DNA from: Chimonanthus salicifolius
Lineage: Eukaryota > Streptophyta > Magnoliopsida > Laurales > Calycanthaceae
Length of the DNA stretch: 64,000 nt
Assembly: GCA_013350335.1 (NCBI GenBank)
Contig: CM023539.1
Location: 25,723,043 to 25,787,042, forward strand
Direction of reading: 5' to 3'
In this document: piece by piece, positions 34,190 to 46,839 of the stretch
Position numbering within the stretch: the stretch's first letter is position 1
How the letters are laid out: every line of letters starts with the position of its first letter
Position numbers and translations under genes: made by a program
The notes under the pieces: generated by a model
The model's input: only the letters and a program-made list of their open reading frames with translations
The model's database searches: none
What the model was told of the DNA's origin: nothing

Positions 34190-34255
34190 AGGTGATTTAA
34201 ATGAAAAAGTTTTTTTTATCCCCATCACGTGCCGATTTTGGGCCGGAGCGTGACA
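34190..34255 (+). repeat. Remnant of 3' LTR end (element 1)
   Basis: It corresponds to 8935-9009 (TTTAAATGAAAA, TTTATCCCC, GCCG.TTTTGGGC, final GTGACA). The joint with RT marks a deletion of several kilobases. Confidence 0.8.
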
Positions 34256-35745
34256 ATTTTAGACCATGCCCTATAGCCCAAATTGACTTAAGGCCTGACC
34301 CAAACTACTCAAGTTGCACCACTATTTAGGATGTATATATAAATTTAATCAGTAGAAATAGAGATTTTTAATTAATCATAACATATTGTTTGACATCAAA
34401 CTATAAGAATCTCAAATATCTTTCTTATATGGAGATAAAACAAATACGAAGAGTTGAGAGGCTATAAGTTACAAGTGTAAAGAAGGGTGAATCATTGAAA
34501 ACATGGAGGAAAGAGATTAAAAAAATAGGAGAGATAATGGAGTGATTGACTTTACCAAATGGAGGAGTAGAAATGAACTATAAATATATATGATTTTGAC
34601 CGTAAAAATGATGATGATGATGGATGAAAGAATATATAATGCATCTAGAGTATATAGTTAGTGTTGTGCGCTCCCCATTTTATTTTCTTAAATTCTCTTA
34701 ATTTAAAGAGATTTGTTCAAAGACAAAAAAAAAAAAAACCACCAACCATTATTTTCCAATATTAAAGAATAAGCAATCAAAAGCCAAAAATCCCCATATA
34801 GTGATTACTCAAATGCAAGACCATTTTGTATTGGAAGATGGTGAAGCAGAATTTGTTTCAGTTTTGTTTTCAACATATAATGTTCTTGTATTTCAAATAT
34901 TTTGGTATTTTGTTTTGAAAATGATTGCATAAAAAATAAAATTAAAATACAATAAAATATGAAGAAAACATGACAATTTTTTTTTGCAATTAATTATCTT
35001 AATCATTTCACACCAAGTTATAAAATAGAAACATGATTTATCACTATCTACCTAGTTCATGATCTTAAGTTATAATAACATAATTAACAAATATTGTTGC
35101 AAGAGGTTTCAAACTTTAATGTAATAAGAATCAAATAAAACTTCAAATAGACAAAAAATCACCTAACAAATACTTAAGAATAAACTTGAATTTTAATTTT
35201 ATTCAGAATCAAAGGTCAAAATTCAGAACTTGTAAGGTACACCAGGTTAATTTCATTTTTTTCTCCAAATTTCGTTTATAAAATATTAACTATATTAAAT
35301 GAAAATATACTTAATTATAACAAAGTTCAGTATAAAATTAATTTTTAGCTACTCAATCTTAATAGTCAATGTTACAAGACGTTTATGATTTAAATATCAT
35401 TTGATAACTTTGCCATTAAAGTAAAATGATTAAAATTTATTTTTTTGCTGTAACTTTACCCACTGGTAGATTACTAAGTTTATTTTAAATTGTATAATTT
35501 GATTTTATATGCAATTGGATAAAATTTTAAATAAAATATAAAATTTATAAAGCAAAATAGGTAGAGTCGAAATAGATCAATCCAGTCGGGCTCACCCAAA
35601 TCATGCCCATTCTTGCTAGAAGAGACCCAACGGGATGGAACAAAACTCGTTTATGAAGTACAAGACATTTCATTTCATGTTTTTTACAAAATAAACGGAA
35701 TGGAATAATTACTGAAAGTTCTCCCTTTGGTTGCTAGAACACGAT
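34256..35745. other. AT-rich gene-free stretch
   Basis: No reading frame of note and no repeat boundary. Poly-A and poly-T runs are frequent. It is probably old intergenic DNA or unrecognisable repeat relics. Confidence 0.5.
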
Positions 35746-37591
35746 TGACCCTAGATGGGGGGTGATGGGTCAATCCCTGTTTCCATGGTGTTCACGAATT
35801 TCTTGATTGTTTAAAGTTTAATTGTAGTGGAATAACAATATTAATCAAGATATTTGTTTAGTGTGATAAATTGTTTATAAGTTCTTAAATAATCACATTA
35901 AGTTTAGAACCTTTTGCATATTGCTTAATTATCTATGCTTGTGCACAATGTATAAATAAAGATAATCAAATACAAAGTGATGTGTGTTGAGAAGAGTACT
36001 TAAATACTAAAACACAAACACACAATGATAAAAAACCATAAGACCAAATTTATAGTGGTCCAGTTAGCAACCTACATCCACCGTTAGGACTAGGTCAACC
36101 TTGAGCTATCTCCGAATCCACTAAGTGAGGCCTTACACCATAACATTTAGAGTAGGAATTCCACCTCACTCATTTGGCTGGGAATTTCGCCCACCATATG
36201 TAGAATAGGAATTCTACATATTCATTTGGCTCGGAATTCCACCCACCACAAGTGCCAGAGACTGACGCTCTAGATTTTTTAAAGTGGTTCTGAAGCCAAG
36301 CCTACTTAATCCACTTTCACAAGATAAAGGTTTTAAATAAAATTAAAATAAAAAAGCACTTGCTTTGTAGCTCTTTCTCGTTGATGTGTGCTTCTCCAAG
36401 ATCCACCTAATGTATGCCCGAGTTAATCCCAACGCTCCGCCTTGTAGCCATCGTTGAGCAATCACAATCCCAGGGTGATTAGGAAGTTGGTTCTACCAAT
36501 ATCTATCCTTGTTGATTATCCTTTCCCCCCTATTTCTCACAAACTCAATCCATATGATTGGTTGTACTAGATTTCCCAAGTGTAGGCACAAGATAGAGAG
36601 TGATCCTTTTGTTAGCCATTGTGTAAGCTCACTGATAATGATGAGGTCCAACGAATTTTCCAAAAGATATCAACTGGTTACACAAAGATTGGTATTTATA
36701 GAGAAGATAATCAGTTTTTCAAGACAATCCAGTCCCGACAGGTCGGGCGCACCTGAGGGGTCGGTGAGTAAAAATGTTACCAGTTCAACTACCCGACCGT
36801 TGAGAATTAAATGCACTTTCAATGGCACAATTTATATCTAACCGACAGGTCTATGTTACCGACAGGTCAACAGTCATGGCACCGAGAGGTCGATCCATAC
36901 GAGAGGCTCAGTCTGGGGCAACATTATGTTGATTGAGTTTCAAGACCAGAAACTAGTCTTACCTAGAACGACTTGTTCGCCCTTTATCGAGGTGTCGGTT
37001 CTGGTAATCTCGACCGGTCTGTATTACCAATATGTCTGTTTTCTTGAGAGTCCACCTGAGTTCTAAGTTCCAGAACTCATAAGTATTTATCAAAGAGTCG
37101 TTGACCACGAGGGGTAGTTTCAGCTTTTCACCGAGGGGTTGGTGTATACAAGACTATCGATCAGAGGCATACCCAGAATGACAGTTCAATGTTCCAGAAC
37201 CTTTTTCAATCTGGCCGACCAGTCTATGACCACGATGGGTCTATTCTGTCTCCACCGAGGGGTCTGTGAGAATGATTGGTCGAACTGACAGTGAACTTAA
37301 TTCATATTTCCAAGTTCACTTCCAATTAACTGTCAAGCTTCCTCTCTAGGTTTTTTATGATTTTACCATTTGTTTAACTGAGTCTAGGAATGGTCCTCCT
37401 AATGTGTGGGTACCACCTAAAGTCATCTATAGCCAATTACCTATTTTGTGATTGTCATAACGAGAGCTTCAATCCTGTGGAGCATGATCTTTAATCTTGA
37501 TCATCTTGAGTCTTCAAGCAGTCCAGCAAATGCTTCTTCCTGAGTCATGGAATTGAAAAACATAGGGACTCAATAAGCCGGGGTACTAACA
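35746..37591 (-). mobile_element. Copia (SIRE-like) 3' LTR, 1846 bp
   Basis: On the minus strand it starts TGTTAGTACCCCGG at 37591, preceded by GACAAAGGAGGAGAT, the purine tract with its usual neighbour in SIRE-type elements, and ends CTAGGGTCA at 35746. It includes ACCATAAGACC..TATAGTGG (36030), wording typical of this LTR class, and a palindrome array at 36734-37290. The matching 5' LTR was not found. The 110-codon frame at 36509-36841 is not a gene. Confidence 0.62.
36734..37290. repeat. Iterated ACCGACAGGTCGG-type quasi-palindromes
   Basis: The best copy is CCCGACAGGTCGGG (36734-36747), 6-bp arms with a 2-base loop. Degenerate copies recur near 36840, 36858, 36880, 37009 and 37212. Similar words return at 63090-63215. 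Confidence 0.7.
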
Positions 37592-39545
37592 ATCTCCTCC
37601 TTTGTCAATTTCATGACAAAACCTAGAAGCTAATTCAATTACAAACCCACCCTCATTACATCACATTTGAATACAAAATATTACATTGATTATAAGTACA
37701 TATTCAAATGGAAACAACAAGACTATGATCTTCGCATATTCTTGTTCAGCTTCCTTCAAATCATGATTTTCAGTTTCAGCACGTAAGCAAGCAACACTAG
37801 AAAAATCATTAGAGGGGTTAGTCCAAAATATAAATACGCATCAATGGACTAAACAAGATTTGCATTCATACTCCCCCATACACCATGATTTCCTAGTAAC
37901 CAACACTACCCATAGCTTATCCAAGCTATTAGTGTTGAGAATATTTTTTCCCCTAATTTTCTTTGAGTTTGAAGTCCCAAACTCCAAGCATAGACATTCT
38001 CCCATGTCCATTGGCTTTTGAATATTCCTCCCCTTCATGCCTCTTTTTTTCTAGAGGCCCAAGCACTTAGGCTTCACCAATTACTCCCCATAATTGGTTT
38101 TGATGTCTTATAACTTCTACTAATTTCTCCCCCATTTTGTCATACAATTGACAAAGGTTTAGTTGGCACACATCGATTTTCCTTCATTTGTGAAGGAATA
38201 GGATTTCAAGCATTCCCTAATACTTCTTGGATTTAATGCATCCATGAGTTCACTTGCAACTAAATTCATCTTTCCATTGATCAATGCATGTTTTTCATAC
38301 ATTCAAGCATTGATCTCCCCAACAATACAATGTAAATTGCCATTGCATTACTTTTCTTCTTCTTCTTTCCCTTTAAGAGTTGTGTTGTCTTAAAGTTGTT
38401 CTCCCAATGGGGTCAAGCTAACTTACCTAGCTTCCCTAGTGTCTTCTCCCCCATTCTCCAAGCTATCTTGTCTAGCTTCTTCGAACTCATCTCCCCCACT
38501 CTGAAAAAAAAAACACAAAAATAACTTTAAAAAAATATAAAATGGCGCTAAAAATGTAGCTAAAAAGGAGAAAGGCTGCAGGAAAAACCTCAGTTCATCC
38601 CAAAAAAAAAGAAGAAAACCCGCAACAGTTGGATATGAAAAAATACCGTAAAAGCCTCCTGAAAAAAAAAAAAAAGAAAAGAAAACCAGCTAAAAACACT
38701 TAATTTCCCAGAAAACTGCACTTACAGTGAAAAATAAAGGGAAAACAAAAATAACCCATATGAATTAATCCGTAAAATTGAACATAGATAAGGTTAGGAA
38801 TTCCCCCAACAGCCAAACAAGCTCCATTTTCATTTCAGGCACCAACAAAATGAGGCAGAAAAAAAAAAGGAAAAAAAGAAATTCCTACCTTGCTCACACC
38901 ACAAAGAAAGAGAATGCCGTGACAATCTCTGTCTTTCTATTTCTCTCTTTATCAAAATTTCATCTGTCTCAGGATCTGGTATTCGACCCGTTTATTCCAA
39001 GAGACTTTAGAATTTTGAAGCAGGAAATATATTTATTTTCCATGAACCTTGACATTGTATCTAATAAGATATGCTGTTTCATATCATATTCTAGTATGCA
39101 ATGTAGAGATTCTGTCATCAGTAAACTCACAAAGAGCTCACATAGTGCACTATAAAAGCAGAGAAGCAGAGTTTTTTCTGGCGTGCTCTTGGAAAGTATC
39201 TTTCTCTTTATTTGAGAGATTTAATTTTATTTTATTTTCAACTTCAGCTCCCTCCTATAGGTTTATGCTCTATTAGTTTTAGAATTTTAAAAATATCTAT
39301 CTAAGTGATCTTTATTACTAACTTTAGCATATACTTTCTAAATTGTTAAAAATTAAAAGTGTAAATAATGCGGGAAATTTAGTGAATATGGAATCAAAAT
39401 ATTTTCATATAAATTTTTTAAATAGTTGTTTTCAAACTGCAGATTTTACTTTCAGAAGTCGACCATAAGAAAAACAAGAATTAAGTGCATGCTATGTGTA
39501 CACAGACTCCTAAATTTAAAAGAGTTGGACTGATGGTCACAAATT
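37592..39545 (-). other. Decayed non-coding sequence next to copia LTR
   Basis: Several minus-strand GGGGGAGA tracts (for example near 37870, 38130, 38445 and 38492) and ACAAAATGGGGGAG suggest the 3' part of a SIRE-like element. The purine/pyrimidine-rich 38500-38760 is low complexity. No protein domain could be read. Confidence 0.4.
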
Positions 39546-39556
39546 TGACTTTGAAA

Positions 39557-39722
39557 ATCCACATGGTGTAGTTCAGTTGATTATCTCTCGCCTCAGGAAA
39601 TGGGAGGTCACAGATTCGAGCCTCCATGGCCTAACCTTGGTGTGCCCTCGGAGTAGAGGTCCACCCATGGGAGTTTTACGCTAGGTATCCCACGATTTTC
39701 CACATGTAAATTTAAAAAAAAA
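39557..39722 (+). mobile_element. tRNA-derived SINE with 11-bp TSD
   Basis: A 166-bp block flanked by identical TGACTTTGAAA copies (39546-39556 and 39723-39733) and ending in an A-rich tail. It has an internal Pol III promoter: box A TGGTGTAGTTCAG (39564-39576) and box B GATTCGAGCC (39613-39622), which fits GWTCRANNC. The boxes start 49 bp apart, close to tRNA spacing. The body ends CCACATGTAAATTT. It has no coding capacity and depends on LINE machinery. Confidence 0.85.
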
Positions 39723-39733
39723 TGACTTTGAAA

Positions 39734-40739
39734 GCAGGAGTTATTCTCAACCCAGTCCAATGGTCACTCTCCTCAAAATAGTCCATTCTCGTAGAATTAC
39801 TTGTTGTATATAAATAGATAGAGAGGCTTATACATGCATCAAGAATTAGTAGAGTGTTCTAAGAGGCTTAAATACTTTAGTCATTAAAAAATATGGAACT
39901 CATAATCTATTTAATGGACTAGTAATTAGAAAAATCAGACTTGTAATCTAGTGTAATTGAAAAACTACAAAATGTTGCACATAGAATTTATATTATGTAA
40001 AATTATTTTTATTTTAGAATATTTTTATTTTAAAAAAATAATTATTTTTTATAGTTTTTTATTATTATTAAACTAATTATGATAAATTAAAGTACTTTTT
40101 TTATAATTTTTATTTTTTTAAAATTAAATATTTAATGTAATTTAATGCGTCTTATTTTAATAATATTTATAATAGTTTATTTAGTAAGCTAAATGTTTTA
40201 GCTTCTCAGGATTATCTCCCCATAAGCTGCCTCTAAGTTTATTTTTCTTCAAGCTTTCTTTCAAGCTTACAGTCACCTTTCTCCATAAATTGTCATGACC
40301 AGTGACATGTGCTAAACAACACATATTTTGTGCTCCCCCAAACTCCAAGGATGTGTGCAACATCACAGCCCGATCCCTATCTCCTTAACATGCCAATACA
40401 AAATCAACTCATTCAAACCTGCATGTCAGTATATTTCATGTTAACCACAGACAAGAGATATAAGGCATTCAAACACAGCAACACACACATCAAATCATAG
40501 CAAACCATATCATATCTTTGATAATCAAAATATGCAGTACATATGATTTTGGAGTGGGCATCATGGAGGCTTAGATAAAATACCAAAAATATAGTTTTTC
40601 AAAGTTCAAAACATAAAAACATGAAAAATTATCCTAAGCAGGGCCATCCTGTGGACCTGATGCTGGAAGGGAAGGGTCAATACATCAGGAGAGATCGATG
40701 AAAAGACAATGCAGGGCAAAATAGTCATCATGAACTCTC
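39734..40739. other. Very AT-rich gene-free stretch
   Basis: 39900-40180 is almost pure A and T. The rest holds no frame of note. No element boundary seen. Confidence 0.5.
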
Positions 40740-41154
40740 TAAGCTAAATCTTCCACACGATTATCTAGTGCGTCCAGCTGCTCCTCAATTTGAGATACAC
40801 GTACTACGGTTTTGCAGACAAATCAAGTCAGCGGTTGTGACAAAGGTGGTTTTGCTTCACCACTTCCCTGTTTTGCGGCAAGGTTACCGAAGAAATAAGT
40901 ATTACCAGACCCAGAGTAGTCAATATTTTCGACATTTACCCCTTCCACATCAGAACTATCCACAACGGAAATCACTTCTTCTTCGGATCTCAGGTTTTGT
41001 ACAGATTGAGAACTGAGATGGTACGGAAGGAAGAACCTAGTCCTAGGGGCATGGATTTTTCTGTGAGGGGTACTCTTAGTAGAAGAGCTTGATTCGGGAG
41101 TATCCTGCACGAACCTAGTTGAATCTCCTAAGGAAATGGGAGCTGGCCTCAAGG
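40740..41154 (-). pseudogene. Broken reading frame of unknown function
   Basis: About 130 codons open on the minus strand. The stretch is rich in Ser, Glu and Val (QDTPESSSSTKSTP, RSEEEVISVVDSSDVEGV) and ends in QIEEQLDALDNRVEDLA, a short coiled-coil-like tail before a stop. Its upstream part is cut off by element T at 41155. The continuation lies at 58885-59084 and, beyond another solo LTR, at 62949. The domain is not recognised; it may belong to the decayed copia to its left or be an unrelated transposon-borne frame. Confidence 0.4.
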
Positions 41155-41159
41155 ATTTT

Positions 41160-43498
41160 TGTAAGGACCCAGGATTTTAAATCCTCTTACTCATCTGAGT
41201 GCACCCTCTCACTCACATCCTAAACTTCAACTCGACCAGAAAACCTTTTCATCTCCTCACGGACTTCTTCTATTCGGAAGAAAGAAGGAGAGACAGAGCA
41301 AGTGGAAAGAGGAATCGAGCTAGCAAGATGGGAGGAAAGCAATGAGGCAAAAGACTTCACTCTGCACTCATTTTGGGTACACCTATGAATCAGTTGAGGT
41401 AGGTGAATCTATGGTCCTTTTCAATAAATCAATAACATTAGAATAATTAGAAAATAGGTAGGAATGGATCTCGAAAGAAAGGACCTAAGGACAATGAACA
41501 CCTGCGCAAAAGGAAGCCATGGATAATGGGTCCATGACTTCTGACTCAACCCAGTCGACATATCGACTTCATCGATGTGTCGTCTGGGGCGAGAATCCAA
41601 CGAACATGAAATGATAACTATGGATTGAAACCCAGGACGACACATCGCCTGTGTCGATGTATCGGCCTAGGTATGATGAAGATGGAAATCAGAATGAATG
41701 ATGGATTGATTAATCTCAGAGTGACCCATCGACAAAGTCGATGTGTCAGTCTAGTTATGAATCAAATGAAATTAGTTCCAGTACAATCTATCAACTAGAT
41801 CGATATGTCGACCTAGAAATGAACTAATCGGTTTAAATGTACTGAAAGAATATATCGAACTCAGAAGAACATGTCGAACCAAGAAAATCGTAGATGTATG
41901 GACTGGGTCGATGCATGTAACCTGAGAACAATTGGAAAACATGAACTGAAACAGACCGAACAAATAGAGTCCAGTAGACATATCAAAATGATCAATGTGT
42001 CGACAGTGTCCAAAGGAGATATATCGACAATATCGATATGTCGGCCTAAAACAGAGACAATTTCACAAGGTTAATGTATTTGTTACATAATGTAAATGGA
42101 ATCTATTAGATGTTGGAAATTATACAATAAATATTTAAGTCCAGATTAGACCTACACAAATTAGACAAGGACTTTATGTGATAATAATCTATAAATTGTG
42201 ATTTGAACATGTACATGGACAAAAAGAGTCAAGAGTGTTTCCGACGCCGTTTGAACAAACGCGTCAATATCCTTTGGTTGATTATTTTTCGATCAGGTAG
42301 AGGTTCCTACTTTATTGAAACACAATGTGATAAATGATTTTTTGATAAGTTATGTCTTTTAAAATCATAAATATGGATTTATGGAATTATGATTTTATTA
42401 TGTACATGAAAATAATTTTGATGAGAAATTATTAGATTTATAATTTTGTCATCATATTTACACACATTACCTCATGCATGGTTGCATTGGAGGGTTGATG
42501 GTAATGAGCCAAGAAGGAAATGTCCGGACCTCGCTTGAGCTCATGTAAAATGTTTATAAAATGTTAAGACTTTGGCCCCATCCCTTGATATGAATTGTAC
42601 GACATAATTGGGTCAAAAAGGTCTTGGGAAGGTCCCGAAACCCTGCGCAGAGGGAGGAGACCACACTCCACTGATAATCTAAGTTAATTTGTGGATGGGT
42701 AACAGCACCCTGATGGTTTCCTGCCTCAAATGCTGTGGACATAAGTGGCCAGTTATTGAGAATCATTGATCGAAGTAATTTGTTATGATCTGATGTATGG
42801 AAGTGGGTGGGCATATCATTGGTGTATGACACCCATGGCATATCATTCTATGATTTATGATTTATCAGATTTTGGTAAATTTTCTATCTTATATTTGAGA
42901 AATATGTGTTCATCACATTTTGGAACTTTAGTCACTATTATCCACATTATATGATATTTTGAGATGTTACACTTTGTGCATTTTATGATTGAAGCTTCCT
43001 ACTGGGCAAGTTGACTAAGCCTCTACATTTTTCCCCTAGATGTTAACACAGATCAGGGTAAAGGAGAAGAAGTTGGACCTAATGATAGCCATGCTTGACG
43101 AAGGGATGGATCCAGAGATGCTTGAAGATCACATAGTTCTCATTTTGATATTTTGATAGAACTATGTAATTTTATAGGATCCAATGATGTCATAATGTAG
43201 ATAACTTTCATTTTGGATATGGTTTGACGTTGGATTTATGGGTTTAAGTTATTTCCCTCCTAGCTATTGAAAAGTTTACTATTATAATTCCACAAAATGT
43301 TATTTTTGCATAATTTTATTTCCGCAGTGTTATGCTGGAACATATACAAATGTTTGGTGAGTTGAGTCATGTATGTGCTAGAATTGAGCCAGTCGAGGAT
43401 TGGGTCTTCGGACTTGAACTCGACTTGCGTGACCTTTCTCCATGTATATATATAATAACACTCTGATTTAATAAATGGAAAAAGGGTGGGTCGTTACA
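41160..43498 (+). repeat. Element T left LTR, 2339 bp
   Basis: TGTAAGGACCC...GTCGTTACA. Relative to the right LTR it lacks about 540 bp after AAATCCTC (right-hand equivalent about 51986-52526). It contains the CATCGAC..GTCGATG array (41547-42045) and the CTACTGGGCAAGTTG motif near 43000. Confidence 0.92.
41547..42045. repeat. Iterated CATCGAC-GTCGATG hairpins, left LTR
   Basis: About seven copies of CATCGAC + 2-4 bases + GTCGATGTGTCGG, for example near 41724 (CATCGACAAAGTCGATG) and 42020. The right LTR has the same array in three pieces (52095-52280, 52888-53120, 57098-57355). Confidence 0.9.
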
Positions 43499-43500
43499 GT

Positions 43501-43512
43501 TGGTATCAGAGC
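43501..43512 (+). other. Primer binding site of element T
   Basis: TGGTATCAGAGC, an exact tRNA-Met PBS, two bases after the left LTR. Confidence 0.92.
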
Positions 43513-43717
43513 AGGAATGAAGAAACGAAAGAAGGAAATTACTATAAGTCAAACATATCCAACAAACATAGAGAAAAGTTCCCCTCCAAATAAAGAATGT
43601 CAATAATACCTAGGAGAATTGCATCAATCCAGTCAATATTGACTATGTATATATCATGGTTGCTTAAAGAAACATTATTATAGGACTACTAAGCGGATGT
43701 TTCGTGACTTAGGAAAA

Positions 43718-43898
43718 ATGCCGCCACGAAGAAGGAACACCCGACGCAATGCAGAATGCACTGAGGAGACAAGTTGCAATATCCCAATCGTGACTCCCAA
43801 GCTCCAAAGTTTCGTGCAAGCAGTAGTTAATTCAGTACTGCAACAGAATCAGGCAGGCGGTGGTGCCAATGCCTGCCACTGAGTCCTAAGATAGAGCT
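43718..43898 (+). pseudogene. gag: Element T gag, first part
   Basis: The start at 43718 gives MPPRRRNTRRN, the usual opening of chromovirus Gag; the ATG 21 bases upstream is less typical. It runs through LQSFVQAVVNSVLQQNQ to a stop at about 43880 and is then cut by the solo LTR at 43899. Confidence 0.8.
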
Positions 43899-45518
43899 TG
43901 TAATACCCCAGTTTTTCAATATATCAATATTTACGAAAATGTCATTGGATTTATGAATTAAAGGGTTATGATCGTAGATGAGAAAATGGTGGGACCTATT
44001 GTTCAAGTAAGAACCAATGTACTTGGTATAAGGTTCAAATTAAGTTAAATGGGTAATGTACAATTATTTGGGTCAAAGTGGTTAAATGGGTCAAAGGACC
44101 CAATTGGGACCCAATGGGTCGTGGTGGACATGTTTAACCATTGGGTGAGCTAAAGCTTAATTGGGTTAAGTTTAATTAAATGTTTGAGTTTGGATTGAGA
44201 TAAATTAATGATGGAGTTTAGTTGAATTGAATTTATGGGTTGAGTTGCATTAAAATGGATGAGTTGAACTGGGTGAGTTAAATAAATGAGTTGGAGGGAA
44301 TATTTATTTTAAGTGAGTGAAGTGTGTAGATGAAAGATGTTTTGGGTGGTTTCAAATTCAAAACAACACTACACGTTGGTTGTATGGGGGGGGGGGGGGG
44401 ATGTGTTACCTCATGCATGAAACGCCTAGTCAAGTAATGAATAGAGTTGCCGCTTTGGGAGTTACATATGTGAGGAAATTGTATTTCAAATTCAAATGCT
44501 TAAACACATTGGAATTGCATTAGAGATTAGTCTATGCATGGGGGGAAATTGGATAGTTGGATGGTCCAAGGGTTAAGATACAAAACCGTTGGCATGTAGG
44601 AGTTTCATTTCAAGGATGAAACTCCCACATGGGCAAGTAAATGAAGGGTGGCGGTTATGGATTGCCAATTCAAACATGACCCGTTGGATCCTATGGGAGT
44701 TTCATTTCAAAATGAAACTCTCACATGCAAGGTTGATGGGAGATGAATGATGAGAGGAAAGGATACTCCAAAACACCATTGGAAGCCGTTGGGTACCTTG
44801 GGAGTTTCATCTCAAGGATGAAACCCCAAGGGAGGCATTAAGCAAATGGGAGTTACAAGTGGGTTCACACTTGAAGAAGGTTACATCTAGGGCAGCCAAG
44901 AGCCAAAAACCGTCAGAGGGTTTCATCTCAAGAATGAAACCCCCAAATGGAATAATTGAAGAGATGAATGGGGAGGGGAGTTACAAGTGGTAACGTCTAG
45001 AGACATCACCAAGGACGAATTTCATTAGACAAAGGAATTCTCATTGCACTCTCTCCCACTCTTAGCCTACCAACACTCTAAGGAAAAGAAGATCAAATAT
45101 TTGGAGAATTCTATCTCATTCTCTTCCTCTCTCTTTCAAGGCCGGTCTTCCTCTTAAAGATCAAAGAGGGTTTGAAACATAGTGCTAAGCTTCTCCCTCA
45201 AACCTATCTTCATCTTAACCGAACCAATCTTTAGTGATCTTATATTGACCAAACCCATATATTGGCCGAAGATCAAAGAGAAGAGGAAGAAGGAAGGCTA
45301 AGGATCAAAGTGGAGCAAAAAGGAACGGAAGAACAAGCCGGAGTAAAGATCAAGAAGTAGTCAAAGAACCAAAGGAGTCGCGGTATTGGTAAGTGCATTA
45401 TGAACCCTTGTTAAATAAGTTGGTTAAGGGAATATGATCCGGCCATTGTATGGTCAAATCTATCAAGGGATTGGATCATGGATTATTTTGTTTAAAAAGG
45501 GCAAATCATGGATCATAA

Positions 45519-46512
45519 GGTTCGGCCACTTTGGATGGCCGAACCCCATGAAAGGATGTGGTGATTTTTATGGTTGTTAAGGGAGAAAATCCATATCATG
45601 TAATGAAGGTTTTAAAAGGGTTTTTGAATGAAGATAAGTTTAATATCTTGGGTCGGCCATAGGATGGCTGAATCATATGGTTGTTATGGCTAAGTGTTGA
45701 GCCTAAATTATGTATAAATAATGGAATCATTGAGTTAAGAGAACTATAGGGTTCGGCCATGTGTATGGCCGAACCCCATGGACTGTTTTGATGGGATAAT
45801 AGGATTAAGATTATGTTGGAATTTGATGGGATAGTAGGATTAAGATTATGTTGGAAATTGTGAATTGTTATATACTTTTGATTTAAGAATCACATATGCT
45901 TAATTATGGATTTAGTGTTAAAATGATCACCATGATAGATGATGGAACATGGGATAAAAATCCATAGGGTGAGGTTCGGCCATGTAGTATGGCCGAACCC
46001 CACTAATGGTCATTTGGTGGACTTGGTGTTAATTTATAATGTAATTGGAGATGGGTGAATGAAGGATTTAAAGGACCAAAGTAAGTGGTGAGGTTTGGCC
46101 ATGTTGTATGGCCGAACCCCACTAAGGTGAATTGGACATGGACTTTGGTCTTAAAGCAAAATTAAACAAAGGGTTATGCAAGTGGCAAGAATGTAATAAT
46201 GAAAGAAATGTTCAAAAGAAAGATGGACCAAAACCAAAGTGGTAAGGTTCGGCCATGTTGTATGGCCGAACCCTACCAAGGTTCATTTGGAAGATTAAGT
46301 TATTTGAATGATGTGTTTGGGCTTAAGAATGCAAAGAAGGGATTAAAACAAAATTAAGTGAGGTTCGGCCATGGTGTATGGCCGAACCCCACAAGGTTGC
46401 ATTTGGTGGATTGGGGCTTTGTATATAAGTTATTGGCATGGTTTTAGTTAAATAAAAGAGAGACCAAAATTTAAGTGGGTGAGGTTCGGCCATGGGGTAT
46501 GGCCGTACCCCA
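45519..46512. repeat. Eight GGTTCGGCCAT...ATGGCCGAACC hairpins
   Basis: Copies start near 45519, 45651, 45750, 45971, 46090, 46244, 46360 and 46481, spaced about 100-220 bp apart. Most are followed by CCCA(C/T). Arm changes such as GGTTTGGCC at 46091 or GGCCGTACC at 46500 break one arm only. Confidence 0.93.
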
Positions 46513-46839
46513 CAAAGTGGTTTTTGGGACTTAGACTAAGTTGGAAATTGTATGGACATATGTTTGACTTGCTGCTATATAAATACGGTAACGGGACTCC
46601 TTGAACGGTATACAAGTCGTGAACGGGTGACGGTTTTAAAGAGCGGTCAATCTAAATGAACTTTGAGTAGGTTTCCTACCTTTTTGTAACCACTCTTATA
46701 TTTGAAGTTTTATCTTAGATTTGATGAAATATGTGCTAAGTTATTATGTTTCAAAGTGGTTTTGTATGTTAAGATGTATTTACAAACGACATGAACTCAT
46801 GAACATCTCATGCATGGCATGGGGTGATGATTATGAAAA

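Larger units (their letters stand above)
5966..34255 (+). mobile_element. Ty3 element 1, dismembered by nested insertions
   Basis: The parts, in order, are: 5' LTR (about 5966-9009), PBS (9013), gag (9222-9898), a large insertion, the rest of gag with two zinc knuckles, protease, RT (split by a solo LTR), and a 66-bp remnant of the 3' LTR end. The two LTR ends correspond (8935-9009 and 34190-34255 share TTTAAATGAAAA, TTTATCCCC and a final GTGACA/ATGACA). The gag halves join at the expected spacing before the conserved TFAEVVDKA stretch. Integrase, RNase H and most of the 3' LTR are missing. The start at 5966 is inferred from a TG dinucleotide. The flanks (ACTAG left, ATTTT right) do not match. 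Confidence 0.68.

Noticed and set aside
5966..34255. TSD of Ty3 element 1
   Set aside because: The flanks ACTAG and ATTTT do not match, so the left boundary remains an estimate and no TSD is claimed.
39564..39622. tRNA gene
   Set aside because: Boxes A and B are present, but no cloverleaf or acceptor stem forms and the unit has a SINE body, tail and TSD.
45519..46512. Regularly spaced repeats resembling a CRISPR array
   Set aside because: Plant nuclear DNA, repeats are imperfect hairpins inside an LTR with unequal spacing, and there are no cas genes.
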